From contig NC_088295.1 in the NCBI RefSeq assembly GCF_032854445.1, positions 71,142,028 through 71,206,027 on the forward strand: 64,000 nucleotides of DNA, read 5' to 3'. A program made the position numbers and the translations under genes. Below are positions 53,201-62,886 of the stretch, in pieces. How positions within the stretch are numbered: the first letter of the stretch is position 1; each line of letters opens with the position of its first letter. The notes beneath the pieces were generated by a model. It saw only the letters and a list, made by a program, of their open reading frames with translations, had not been told where the DNA came from and ran no database searches. This stretch comes from Liolophura sinensis (taxonomy: Eukaryota; Mollusca; Polyplacophora; Chitonida; Chitonidae).

Positions 53201-56200
53201 TGTAAATGTCTGCGCTCGTAAAACTGAAATTCCAACAACCTGCGGATGGTCGTGGGCTTCTCCCGGGCTCTGCCCGGTTTACTTCCACTATATAGCTGGC
53301 CGCCGTCGTATAAGTGAAATATTCTTGAGTACGGTTTAAAGCACCAATGAAGTAAATAAATAAAATTGAAATGTTATGTGTAACTTAAATACTGTTTAGT
53401 TCAATATGTTGGTCGTTCTGAAGGAGAGAAAGCATCTACAATTTGGGTTAAACAGTTTAACAAATGCGTGAAATTTAACACGTTAAAAATGATCATAAAT
53501 CAGTAAATTAACACTTACGTCACATTAGCACTTTTTAGTGTTGTGTTCACCATTACATAAATGTTAAAAATGTTGTAATCTAACATTAAGTTACAGCTTG
53601 TAATCTGATATTATGTTACAGCTTGTAATCTGACATTATGTTACAGCTTGAAATCTGACATTATGTTACAACTTGTAATCTGACATTATGTTCAACTTGT
53701 AATCTGACATTATGTTACAACTTGTAATCTGACATTATGTTACAACGTGTAACCTGACATTATGTTACAACGTGTAATCTGACATTATGTTACAAGTTGT
53801 AATCTGACAAATAATCTTTATGCGGTGTAACATTCTAGAATTGTTCTTGCATTAAACAGTATTTAACTTGTATCATTTCAGCATTTAGAAAATGCTGACA
53901 TTTTAATATTTGCATTTTAAGATAGTACCAAAAACTCAGAAAGACAGTGCGTGTGGTGGCAGCTCTTTTATCTAAAACAACCATATGTTCATTTGAGGTA
54001 TATCGGTGCAAAAACTCATAAACTGATCCCCACTATAAGTGTGACTGCTGAACTGTTAAAGGTGGTCGGATTCAACCATGGTGGAATTTGTCAACTGGGC
54101 TAAAAATGAACCCAACGATGGTTATGGTGGTCAAAGATGTGTCGACTTCTACAATTTTAATGGTAAGCAATCATACAGGGAGGTTTCCTTATTCTTTATC
54201 AAATCCAGTATATTACATGTATTGCCTGGGCCAATGTGATTTTTTTTCTTTGCCCTTGATGGATGGATGTGTACACCTTGATCTTGGGCAAAGAATCGTT
54301 CATTTAAATTTTGGTGGTAATCCATACCCAGGAATTTTGTGAACGGACAGAAATTCAGAATGACGGGCAGTCGATCTCTCCGAATTTCTTTTTGTTTGTA
54401 AAAGTTTTGAGAAAATATGTGTTTGATAATTAAGTTCACATTAATGATTTATCAGTACTTGAAATAAGGTCATATATTGATGTAAAACCACTGTGGACAT
54501 TTTATTTTCGTATTGTGTGTAATATTTTATTTCGTACTGTTATCTACTTTTGTTCTATCTTTAAACAACACATTACAATTGAGCTATATCTATGTATGAA
54601 TTCTACAAAAAGTTAAAAACATAAATCAAACATAAATCCACAACAATTTTGTTGAGCAGGAGGTTGGAACGATGATAATTGTGCTGACAAGAATGAATTC
54701 ATCTGCCGCAAAGTTAACGGTTCATACTCACCCCTGCCCACTGTAGCTACAACAGTACGGCCCGGAAACTGCCCTAAGGGTTTCCATGGATACAGTGAGT
54801 TTGTGATAAAAGATATAAGCTTTACCATTATATTGGTTGTGGAAATACTGTTATTTGACCACAGAACGATTTAAAAGAAGGTAATACTGCATGGAAAAAG
54901 TGGTTTGTGGCAGTTTGCTTATTTATCGCGGTTCTAAAGAATGTTTATTATTTATTTGATTGGTGCTTTACGTCGTGCTCAAAAGCATTTCACTTACACG
55001 AAGGCCGCCAGCACTATGGTGGGAGGAAACCGGGCACAACCCGATGGAAATCCACGCGCATCCCCAGGTTTGTGACAGATCTTCTCGCGTACGACCGGAG
55101 AGGAAGCCAGCATGAGCTTCCTGAAAAATGTTTCACTTCTACAACAGTGGTTAGATGTAAATGCGATACTGTAAAAATATAAAGCATAGCATTATAAGAA
55201 TGGTAACGTATTACGATTTTGAAATCAACTATTTATTTATTTAATAATATATTTATTTACTTATTGCATTTTAGAAGCTGGCAAATTTATAATGACAACA
55301 ACTGCACAGTTCCATGTAAACTGCTAGTAATGGCTTATCCTTTCGAGAAAATATACTAAAGGAGCATCATAAGTAAAAGACAATTTCATTCTTTTCAGAA
55401 AGCAAATGTTTCTTTTTGGGCGGGAATACACGGTCATCATTACTAAACTGGACTGCAGCGCATGACAAGTGCCGCTCATTCGGGAGTGGCTATGAAATAG
55501 CTTCCGTCAGCAACGACCAAGAACAAGGTAAACTTGCAAAATTAAAACCCAATCTGACCCAGCCTATTTCGGGGTTACTAAGATTCCGGGGACGAAGATG
55601 CAAAATATGTAAAGGGCCCACTGTAAACGGAATTACGATGTTGTCTAAGGTTTTACGTTCTTACTGTCTAATAACTAATGACTGCACCTCCTTAGGCAAG
55701 AGAAATATATTTGACCTTGCGGTCTTGTTTGAAAGGTCAGAGGCTAACTGCTTTCGTCCGTTCTTTCTCCCAACGCGTCAGTGAAAATGTAACGCAACTA
55801 AGCTAAGCTGTGTAGCTGTCCATATTGTTTCTTCAAACAGGACAAAAGTTGGCACATAGAGAATATAGCTGTCCACATCGTCTTTTCTGACAGGACAAAT
55901 GTTAACACATAGAAAATATAGCTGTCCACATCGTCTTTTCTGACAGGACAAATGTTAACACATAGGAAATATAGCTGTCCACATCGTCTTTTTCAAACAG
56001 GACAAATGTTGACACATAGGGAATATAGCTGTCCACATCTTCTTTTCTGACAGGACTAATGTTAACACATAGGAAATATAGCTGTCCACATCGTCTTTTT
56101 CAATTGGGACAAATGTTGACACATGGAAAATCTATCTCCCATAGAATTTCATTTGCCCTTCAGTCGCATATCAGATTTCAAAAGATGAAAGTCCACTGTT

Positions 56201-56513
56201 TTCAAAAGTTACGGGTCGCTTACACTGATGTTCTTTTCAGCCTTCCTCACAAGTTTGCTTGGGGGATGGAACACCAGCTTGTGGATTGGACTGAATGATC
56301 TTAAGCACGAAAACCAGTTTAGCTGGGTGGATAATTCGGAGAATTCCTACTTCAACTGGGCGAAGGGTGAGCCGTCTGGGAGGATGTACGGTTTCCAGGT
56401 GAGATAAAAGTACTGTTATTCTGTAAGCACAGAGTTTTAACATGTGAACAGTGATTTTCGTGCATCTACCTACTCATTACATATTTAAATTGCAGTGCAG
56501 TCAAACTTGTTTC

Positions 56514-56551
<38 letters not shown>

Positions 56552-59500
56552 TGACCAGTTTGAATATAATGTTTATGCTAGATTTATTCATGTTCTTCTG
56601 ATTTCCTAACAGCAGGAAGACTGTGTTCATATGTATGCCATCGACTACCACGCTGGGAAATGGAACGACGAGAACTGTGATCTGCTGCATGGTTACATAT
56701 GTCAGGTGTACAAAAGTGAGATATTCATCTACATTTTCCGGATATAACAGTGCTGCAGTGCCTGTGTTATGCAAACAATTCTTTCCAAATTCTCTCCGAA
56801 TTATCCACCCAGCTAAGTCAGACTTATAAAGATATCTGACAGATTTTATGAAACAAGGATAAAATTGTGGCAAGTTATTCCCTTCGGTATTAACCATAGA
56901 TGATTTCCGGATGAAGGGAAAATGCTCCTAGACTAGATGAACCTCAGTGGTATGCCTTCAGCTACTTTACAGGCCGATACTTTGGTTATCTCATCAACAA
57001 GGAAAAGTTGTAGTTTGATAAACAATAGTTTACATTGTTGTCTATTGGCTCAATAAAGTTCTTTCCAATGTCGTCGGAGGGTATAAACATAAAAAACTTG
57101 CATATCATCTAATTTGAGGAAAATGTGGAATGTTCTAGCAATTTGTTCCTGTTAAAGACATATTTACATGATCCGAAAGCCTTGAAAAACAGGAAAAATA
57201 AAAAATATTACGATCGGACAAAATGAAAAGGTGGATTCTCAGTTTTATTTTTGTTCCACATTCCGATTATTTGCTGTCGGTTCGCACGAAAAACCCAAAA
57301 TAAAATTGCTGTCGACTTGCAAAAATAAATATTTAAAATTTTTGATAAAGTATCAAAGCAGTCGCTTGTAATGGACACATTTTAAGTTGTTTGCAAGAGT
57401 GTGCAAGAGTATGGAGCTCGTTGCAACATTTTTGCCCTTGAAGTAAATATTCTTTTAATGCCGTTGTGCTGTACTTCTAGGTCCATCATTCCCTAACCCT
57501 GAAACAACCCCCTTACCGTCCTGGTGTAAATCAGGTTACACTCTGTACGGGAAGAATTGCTACAAACTAATGCCAGATCCCGTCAGTTGGTTTCGCGCCA
57601 AGTCCACCTGTCGTCTGGATGGTTCCGTTCTGGCCTCCATCACTAGCGTATACGAAGAGAGCGTTGTTCGAGTGCTAACACAGGATATAAACCAACCAGT
57701 CTGGATCGGTATGCACGATGCTGAGGTAATATGAGTTAGCTCATTATGATGCAATAGACTATACTGCCAACAATTATTTGTTTCATGTGCATTTACAAGA
57801 ACGTTTTCCAAGTTATACTGACATTCAGTATGTCAAGTACTACACATACCCCTTGGTTTCTCGCTGACTTAATCAACCAAAATGTCGGCAACTGGCCAGT
57901 TTTCGAGTGTTTGGATTTAAGTCAGAAAGTTCCTGACGAAGATTAGTGGCTTGCTTCGGGCGCTTATAAACTTGAGCACTAAGGAATAAGTAGAAAGAAT
58001 AGTATGAAGAGCTTTGAAATTAAACGCCAAAATAAATAAATAAATAAATAAACACATTCTTTATATGACCCCATGCTCTTAAAAATTGCAGAGCAGTATC
58101 CATATCCACCGATATATGTAATTATAATATATACTTATACTGCACCTTAACTGATCGCCCTGCAGGTGTCCGGAACTTATGAATGGATAGACAACTGGCC
58201 TATCTTTTACACCAACTGGGCCCAAGGGGAACCTAGTAAGGATATCGGAGAAGGATGTGTGTCTCTTCTGCCAAACGGGAAGTGGAACGACACAATATGC
58301 GGTCAGCAATTCCTGCCAGTGTGTAAACTTAGTGCGGGTAAGTGGAACAGGTCGTTAAATTCATTTAGAGTTGCCATTTATTCGGGAAAGTCCTTTGCAG
58401 TTTCCGTGATGTAGTTCCCAGAATGGACGTTTAGCCAACATACGAACAATAAACACATTCCACGTGTTGATCTAATGTCGGTAAATGTTGATCGAGGCCA
58501 TCCTTTCGTATGTTACTGCTCACTGCAGTTTTTAATATCTGTTTTCGCACATTTCCAAATCGTTCTCAGTTATATCAACATATTATTTGATTCGTTAAGG
58601 AGGAGAAATCAATTTTGGTCACTTTGTAACTTACTTTTTACTAAGTAAGTTAATCGGAAAAATGACACTGTAAGTTACAGCCTCGTTATTATTTTTGTGC
58701 TGTGTATTACCTAAGTTATACGGCTGTATACCTCTCCTATATGTGTGTATATGCGGATGATACATTTCTTGTAGTCACATATGTATGACACAAGACCTGA
58801 AAAGCTGTTATCAGTACTATACTTTTCTAAATAACAACTGGCAGACAAACCTCCGCCAGTGACCAGCCCTTACCCTGGCCACTGTGCAGACAAGTCCTGG
58901 AATAAGTGGGGAGACATGTGTTACTATGTGCAAATGTCACCAAGGAGTTCCTGGCCCGAGGCTAAGTTTACCTGTGAGAGGAAGGGGATGCAACTCGTCA
59001 GCATTCACAGCAGGACAGAGGCAGACTATGTCTACAAGCTGGTCATGAAGAAGAAGCCGAGATATGGCAGTTCAAATGTATGGATTGGTCTACTGAAAGG
59101 TGTTACGAGTAAGTACGGGAGTTGTATTATTAATCAGTGTGGTATCGTGTGCTGTTCAGTGACGATTCAGGCCCAGTCTGAACGGAGCTTTGTTCTCTCG
59201 CAATGCATGAGTGATACGTAAGCAGCTTGCCCACAAAACGGATTGAACAATACAATACAGAGCTTGTGGGCTCGAATTACTTTTAGGCGGGTATGTTTTC
59301 CCATTAAGAAATCCATATCGTTCTACAAGCTATTGTCCCACAACACACTAAGAAAAGACTGATGGCTACTATTTGACATAGCCCCAGGTATAGGTCTAAA
59401 GGAATACTTTCATAGTTACATAGCTTGCTGAACCTCATTTAAACTATGTAGAGATCTTCATTATTGCTTTGCAACCTGTCATTAATATGGACAAGAGCTG

Positions 59501-61962
59501 TGCGCATGGCTGGATGGGAAATTTCCACTACCTTGTCCTCAAAAAACGCCTTTTGGTCGGAATGAAATCTTCATTTTATTCTTCGTTTACACTCCTTCAT
59601 TTACTCTATTATTCCCTGAAACATGAATTGTCGTGGTACATGTAAACGTGTATGATGTTGTGTTTTAAGATCTGCTGTAAAGAGGCTTTAGCCACACCAA
59701 ACCATTAAGTCCGCTGTGATAAAATTCTACTGGTTTTATTACCGGCAGCCGGATTCCAATGGGCAGACAACTCGTATGTAGATTTTGTCACGTGGGAGGA
59801 AGGTGAGCCTTCAGATGTGAACGGAACTCACCATGAAGATTGTGCAGAGCTTCAGACGAGCACAGGTCACTGGAACGATTTACCTTGTACAACAGATAGG
59901 GGATTTGTCTGCAAGACTCCCGCACGTACGTAAATGCTGTAAGATCTTCTTTTCTGGGCTGACTTGTGCTAAAAAGAAGTGGAAAGGTCTATATAAGCAC
60001 AGTTTACCATGGCCTTCGTAAAATTTTTCACTTTATTTGCAGGTTCAGGATGGAGCGTGGTTTTCTTTGTAAGTTAGTCAAGTATTTAAGACATCCGGAA
60101 ATCAAATCTATCTACTATCTCTGAATATATTGTTACACGCATTTTATTCATAAAGAATGGTGAATAACACTTTTCCAAATTCAGTCATTTAATACAAACC
60201 TCATCGAATGTGTGACATAGGTTATATAACACTACAGGACTGTATTCACCAAATTTTAAAAAAATGTTGTTTTATTTCCATAAACATAAAGGAAACACAC
60301 TGGTGTTTAACATTCACAAGTTAACGTGAATCTACACAGCATTCATATGCATCTCTTACAACATAACTCAAATAATCTACCAACTAACAACGTTATTTAA
60401 CGCAACTCTCACAATTCCACTACTACAATCTACTCATTTAAAGCTTTATCTTAAATAAAAATTATATTTACTATAACGGGAAATATAGCAAAAGATATTT
60501 CAAAACATGCATTTTATGCAGAAATTACAATTTGTAATCTACTCATTTAAAACTTTATCTTAAATAAAAATTATATTTACTATAACGGGAAATATAGCAA
60601 AACATATTTCAAAACATGCATTTTATGCAGAAATTACAATTTTTTATCAAACAAGGTATACATAGAGACAAATAATCAACACATATTTCGGTAATGGATT
60701 TATGTCCAAATGATATATGGATATCAGTTAACACAACAGAAAATTATCCATAGAGGTAACAGTGTCATTAATTGTTAGATAAAATGAGTTTGGTTATCCT
60801 TCCACGTGAGTAGGTAAATCGTCATACATTTCACACTGCTGGTTAATCCGGGAAAACACACTGTTACGTGCTGCGAGTTGAAATGTGCGATCAAAATGAA
60901 ATGAATAAAAATGGAAAATATGAACCTTGATATGGATGGGTGAATAAAAAAAATCTGATGGACTTTAAGCTAAGCAAAAAACATGTTTTTACACGAAATA
61001 TTGTTTAGAATGGCCCACCCAAGGCCTTTCTACTTGAGAAGGTCGACATTACATGGCGCTAATCTAACCAATGACTGCACCCATTTTCTATTCAAAATAC
61101 GTTTATGTTTATATTTTACTAGTCTACAATTAATTCATTGTCTTGGTTTTTTGTGAATTGTTCTGCAGTCGGAATCCCGACTACCTCTACCAGTGTGGCT
61201 ACGACAACTCGTCAAAGGATCTTACCAGCCACATCGGCGCCCCCTAGAAGATCGGCCCAACCCACCCAAGCATCCACCTTAATGCCGTGGGTACCGAGAA
61301 AAACTTTATCAAACTCTGACCACAGTCGGCCCATTTCCAATCACCAACAAGCTCAAGGTATGCTGTATTTTCTGCATCACCCCTGGCTGAAGGTACTCTT
61401 CCTTTAAACAACCCACGAAATATAACCTCATAATCTACACCTTATTTACATATGCACAAAATTCACTAAAATTTGAGTACAATTGTAAGTCTTTTCCACG
61501 TTGTGTCCGAAATGAGAGCCCTTGTTACGGGATTGGGTCATGTTGACGCTGATATTGATATCCGGGTGTGATAAAACGACAGTAATCTAAAAACAGGCCT
61601 GCTGCTTTAATTCTAGTCAGAATTAGCTCTACATGTGATGTATGAGGTAGTGAAGCGATAGGACAGGAATATTGAAGCACTTGAACATGAGCAAGCATTG
61701 AATATATTGCCCATTCATTGCAGGTTCTTCCAACACGAGTGCCGGTACGATCGTAGGCATCTGTGTTGGAGTTTTGCTGGCTCTTGCATTGGTGGCTGCT
61801 GTGCTAATCGTGCTGAAGCGACGTCAAAGATTTGTTTACAAAAGCGGACATCCTACAACCAGCTTTGACAATGTTCTCTATCCCACCTCGAGTGATGGCG
61901 TTAGTATACAGGAAGATCTCGGCAACACAAACAATGGGCATTTACAATCTAGCTCCACATGA
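29231..61962 (+). CDS. Mannose-receptor-like protein with twelve C-type lectin domains
   Basis: Type I membrane endocytic lectin of about 1,898 residues from 43 exons, assembled by GT/AG borders and phase. Exons: 29231-29285, 32318-32478, 33689-33825, 34164-34288, 34466-34562, 34974-35100, 35331-35419, 36258-36376, 36779-36914, 37217-37299, 39085-39201, 39727-39834, 40468-40626, 41978-42060, 42667-42811, 43100-43147, 43590-43760, 43970-44083, 44437-44547, 44701-44748, 45027-45205, 45890-46044, 46338-46448, 46822-46937, 47545-47684, 47880-48085, 48773-48906, 49217-49275, 50062-50229, 50906-50950, 52431-52603, 53072-53136, 54062-54162, 54660-54794, 55399-55527, 56241-56398, 56613-56715, 57481-57725, 58166-58337, 58845-59108, 59749-59925, 61169-61357, 61724-61962. 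Order: leader (MDSVRWLAVTLAALGIQMA), CTLD1-12, Ser/Thr/Pro stalk (about 1757-1826), helix (about 1828-1850), KRRQR stop-transfer, tail with FDNVLY at 1867-1872. Vertebrate mannose receptor has eight CTLDs and DEC-205 ten. No ricin-type or FNII domain seen. Exon 21 is one base out of frame. Confidence 0.88.
32318..34288 (+). other. CTLD1 (exons 2-4), QPD type
   Basis: Begins CPPGWWDWPSGTSCYK and includes SWTDARLSCQ, WTWIDGS, QPDNHKGSEHC and LNDEDC. QPD is the galactose-type calcium-site triplet. The usual WND is LND, which keeps the Asn-Asp pair. The closing Cys is in PYVCERW. Sugar binding is plausible and galactose/GalNAc preference is expected from the family rule. Confidence 0.85.
34466..36376 (+). 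other. CTLD2 (exons 5-8), non-canonical
   Basis: Begins CDIDSGWENYHNYCYK and includes SWREAHDVC, WIGLRS, WRWTYLN, WNNADC and AHICEKP. No EPN/QPD triplet is present and the segment between WRW and the next Cys is unusual (WAVEEASVIQ). It is probably structural rather than calcium-dependent sugar binding. Confidence 0.8.
37278..37888. repeat. 124-bp tandem array, five copies, includes exon 10 donor
   Basis: Copies start at 37278, 37402, 37526, 37650 and 37774 (exact 124-bp period). Each begins 'cagatgtggataggtttaat' (the last codons of exon 10) and carries the donor 'gggtaagc' or a one-base variant. It ends before 'agtgcgaagg'. There are few differences between units, so expansion was recent. 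Confidence 0.95.
38230..38525. repeat. Degenerate SINE-like segment with (ttaa)n
   Basis: An 'attaattaattaatt' run is followed by 'tatacgacggtggccaatgttatgg' in reverse SINE orientation, and then 'gttcggcgtaaaatacct...aaataaataaataaa' in forward orientation. Two old partial copies, probably facing each other. Confidence 0.5.
40034..40229. repeat. 49-bp tandem repeat, four copies
   Basis: Unit 'ttagtgtttacatctcactt...cccgcggagaggcgggaatatag', starts at 40034, 40083, 40132 and 40181. Each unit contains a small inverted motif 'cccgc..gcggg'. Intron between exons 12 and 13. Confidence 0.93.
40468..42811 (+). other. CTLD4 (exons 13-15), non-canonical
   Basis: Begins CEPGWALYMNQCLL and includes DWMEAQHAC, MWTGLNDRSE, FNWADGT, NWYSGYPHKKGEMNC, WKDLAC and GFICQKP. 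The triplet position reads GYP, so a canonical calcium site is missing. Exon 13 uses the weak donor 'g|gtattt'. Confidence 0.82.
42297..42545 (+). repeat. Second-family interspersed repeat, forward orientation
   Basis: The GC-rich head 'gcgactgggtggggtatcatg...ttcggcatgatac' is followed by the tail 'ctgaaaaattgttaagtacgacgttaaatcccaagcattcaatca'. This is the most complete copy of the second family in the window. Intron 14. Confidence 0.7.
43100..43147 (+). other. Linker exon 16
   Basis: A 48-bp exon, phase 1 on both sides, encoding ALINGVTPAPGSTPTT. Pro/Thr-rich and likely O-glycosylated. Because it is symmetric, skipping it would keep the frame. Confidence 0.75.
43590..44547 (+). other. CTLD5 (exons 17-19), EPN type
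   Basis: Begins CGPNWEEDINLGFCYS and includes SWLDAGQWC, VWIGANDRDD, WMWTDGSPF, NWKPGEPNNPSSENC, WNNYRC and GFVCKKS. EPN is the mannose-type triplet. WND reads WNN, which changes one calcium ligand. Confidence 0.85.
44701..44748 (+). other. Linker exon 20
   Basis: A 48-bp phase 1-1 exon encoding NGIGPPTSVKPTTTVQ. It resembles linker exon 30 (GVVPPTSVVPPTAVS), suggesting that linker plus lectin cassettes were duplicated together. Confidence 0.7.
45027..46448 (+). other. CTLD6 (exons 21-23), EPN type, frame anomaly
   Basis: Contains GWNSYKNKCYLF, AAVLQC, YWIGLND, YRWTDGAPV, SEPNNFENKDEDC, HSWNDQLC and GYVCKSP. Both EPN and WND are present, so a full mannose-type site is expected. From acceptor 45026 the phase gives A-G-M-T-F-G-C-P-K and then is one base short at the AAAA run 45050-45053. 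With five A the expected opening CPKKGW would be restored. Alternatively, acceptor 44905 is used, which is open but adds a hydrophobic segment and lacks the first Cys. Confidence 0.75.
45310..45543 (-). mobile_element. Full-length SINE, reverse orientation
   Basis: The tail 'tttgattggtgttttgcgcc' comes first and the tRNA-like head last ('gctaatcaccaggccacaaaggcccc', i.e. reverse of ggggcctttgtggcctggtgattagc). Lies between exons 21 and 22 of the receptor gene. Confidence 0.8.
46412..48000 (+). other. CTLD7 (exons 23-26), non-canonical
   Basis: Starts GCPP at the end of exon 23 and continues SAYLYEGNCYSF, SFTDAERQC, YWIGLKK, YTWTSKQ, FWSKAHTGLEKNTC, WQDVDC and GFICQVR. There is no EPN/QPD triplet (KAH instead). 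It is followed by a Thr/Pro linker within exon 26. Confidence 0.8.
47033..47170. repeat. Degenerate short tandem repeat (gaccacgatatct)
   Basis: An irregular run of about 13-base units such as 'tctgaccacgatatctgacc' with substitutions and length changes. Intron between exons 24 and 25. Confidence 0.75.
48020..50229 (+). other. CTLD8 (exons 26-29), QPD type
   Basis: Begins CPSGWQEHQGYCYK and includes MWSEAVANC, FWIGLSS, YHWSDGSPF, NWGPDQPDNRNDRANC, WFHVSC and WICKLKK. QPD suggests galactose preference. WND is replaced by WFH, so the site may be weak. Exon 28 uses donor 'g|gtattt'. Confidence 0.82.
49076..49120. repeat. Two poly(C) runs
   Basis: Two runs of about 12-13 C separated by a C/T-rich spacer, in the intron before exon 28. 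Possible i-motif/G-quadruplex-prone sequence. Length is unreliable in assemblies. Confidence 0.7.
50906..50950 (+). other. Linker exon 30
   Basis: A 45-bp phase 1-1 exon encoding GVVPPTSVVPPTAVS. Pro/Val/Thr-rich spacer before CTLD9. Confidence 0.7.
51618..51898 (-). mobile_element. Full-length SINE, reverse orientation
   Basis: Begins 'ttatttattgttttatat...gattgttgtttttcgccacactcaag' and ends with the reversed tRNA-like head 'ccactgagctacctgttct'. The head differs from the other copies, with a B-box-like 'gaggtttgagcccac' on the plus strand. Intron before exon 31. Confidence 0.65.
53235..53372 (+). mobile_element. SINE 3' part, forward orientation
   Basis: 'caacctgcggatggtcgtgg...cccgggctctgcccggttt', then 'ctggccgccgtcgtataagtgaaatattcttgag', ending in (taaa)n. 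The head is missing (5' truncated). Intron after exon 32. Confidence 0.8.
53575..53810. repeat. 25-bp minisatellite, about 9.5 copies
   Basis: Unit 'gtaatctgacattatgttac' plus 'aactt', with single-base variants and one 24-base unit. Intron after exon 32. Confidence 0.93.
54942..55115 (-). mobile_element. SINE copy, reverse orientation
   Basis: 'ttatttatttgattggtgct' and 'cgtcgtgctcaaaagcatttcacttacacg', then 'ggccgccagcactatggtggg' and 'aggaagccagcatgagctt'. The last segment corresponds to the head-proximal part of the SINE at 11.5 kb. Intron before exon 35. Confidence 0.75.
55814..56130. repeat. 53-bp minisatellite, six copies
   Basis: Unit 'agctgtccacatcgtctttt...acaggacaaatgttaacacatagg', starts at 55814, 55867, 55920, 55973, 56027 and 56080. 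Two sub-types alternate ('ctgacagg' and 'tcaaacagg'). Lies in the intron just before exon 36. Confidence 0.93.
56516..56550. repeat. (GT)n microsatellite
   Basis: About 16-17 uninterrupted GT units, in the intron about 60 bases upstream of exon 37. Confidence 0.95.
57481..58337 (+). other. CTLD11 (exons 38-39), EPS type
   Basis: Only two exons: the N-terminal half of the domain is one 245-bp exon. Reads SWCKSGYTLYGKNCYK, WFRAKSTC, VWIGMHD, YEWIDNW, NWAQGEPSKDIGEGC, KWNDTIC and LPVCKLS. Confidence 0.86.
58845..59925 (+). other. CTLD12 (exons 40-41), EPS type
   Basis: Two exons. Reads GHCADKSWNKWGDMCYY, SWPEAKFTC, VWIGLLK, FQWADNS, TWEEGEPSDVNGTHHEDC, HWNDLPC and GFVCKTP. EPS plus WND. This is the membrane-proximal lectin domain. 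Confidence 0.86.
60427..60644. repeat. Tandem duplication of a 109-bp AT-rich segment
   Basis: Two adjacent copies starting 'aatctactcatttaaa' at 60427 and 60536, differing at only two or three bases. Recent duplication, in the intron before the stalk exon. Confidence 0.93.
61169..61962 (+). other. Stalk, transmembrane helix and endocytic tail (exons 42-43)
   Basis: Exon 42 encodes a 62-residue Ser/Thr/Pro/Gln-rich stalk. Exon 43 encodes GTIVGICVGVLLALALVAAV (start of the helix), then LKRRQR and a tail of about 47 residues with SFDNVLYP. Vertebrate mannose receptor uses FENTLY for clathrin uptake, and the match in spacing (aromatic, acid, Asn, x, Leu, Tyr) is close. Confidence 0.88.
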
Positions 61963-62365
61963 TACATTTTTATGCATTTGCTTGTTTTTCATTGCTCTAT
62001 CGTCTCCTATATTTCCCATACCGGACGTCTACGCCAATGGCGGCTAAACAACTGTAATTAGGCAACCTATTCTGAGTCGTTTTCTAATTGGAATATTGTT
62101 GATTTAAGTACGTCTTGATCTTCTCCTGCACTACATAAGCCGCAAATGTGCTTTCTGACCCTGTCCCAAGTTTTCATCTCTCCTTGAGCGATAACTTTGA
62201 TGCTCAGCCTAAAACCCACCAACCAGTTCTCGAGTTATTCTATTCTTTAAGTCAAAACCACCTCTGCATCCTAATAGACCTAATTAACTCCCATGATCCT
62301 CCATCACAATTGTTAAACTTTTGTTATCGTATTTGTTATTTGTTTTTTTTTGTGGATATAAGAAA

Positions 62366-62371
62366 AATAAA
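62366..62371 (+). terminator. Polyadenylation signal of receptor gene
   Basis: AATAAA 404 bases after the stop codon, with a T-rich run just before it. First consensus signal in the 3' flank. Confidence 0.5.
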
Positions 62372-62521
62372 CTTACTTTACTATAAAATGAATCTTAGTG
62401 GTTGTTAGATTAAATGAAATGAAGAACAACGAATTAAAATGTCACATAACAACTGTACACATCAAAGTACAAACTTGCAGTAACCAATAACACTTTAAAA
62501 AAGCTAAAGACAAGGCAAACA

Positions 62522-62527
62522 TTTATT
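62522..62527 (-). terminator. Polyadenylation signal of the minus-strand membrane gene
   Basis: 'tttatt' on the plus strand reads AATAAA on the minus strand, about 360 bases past the stop of the minus-strand gene. The two convergent genes would end within about 150 bases of each other. Confidence 0.4.
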
Positions 62528-62886
62528 AACCCCTTCTCTACCTCCACATTTACGTGAACCGGGCAAGACAGATGCAGAACTCCAGCAGGCAGATGGTACA
62601 AGAACAGGCGTGGTCACATTATGCACAAAATTTGTCACTCAGTATTGCTGGTGAGAGAAAAGCTAGACTTTTGAATATAAGTACAAAATTCACATATGTT
62701 GCCGTCTACCTGGGCTTGACCGAACCGAAGCGAGTCCAACAACTTCATTAACTTGTAGCAGCCTAATTTCCTGTGCAAAACTGATCAGTTCATCACGCTC
62801 ATGAATCTAGTGGACAGAATACAACGAAGCACTACTAGCTCTCTCCCATGCTATCCTGAGTGAACAAATCGTTGTTCGCCATTGTC

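Larger units (their letters stand above)
52431..54720 (+). other. CTLD9 (exons 31-34), EPN type
   Basis: Begins PSCGGPDSKWKYYRGMCYF and includes TWYEARDWC, YWIGLNS, WSDSTMVEF, NWAKNEPNDGYGGQRC, WNDDNC and EFICRK. Complete EPN plus WND set, so mannose-type binding is likely. Exon 33 has the short acceptor 'gttaaag'. Confidence 0.85.
54700..56715 (+). other. CTLD10 (exons 34-37), EPS type
   Basis: Begins NCPKGFHGYKSKCFF and includes NWTAAHDKC, LWIGLND, FSWVDNS, NWAKGEPSGRMYGFQQEDC, KWNDENC and GYICQVY. EPS replaces EPN, a variant seen in invertebrate lectins. Exon 37 has a tandem acceptor (cagcag), so one Gln may be optional. Confidence 0.84.
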
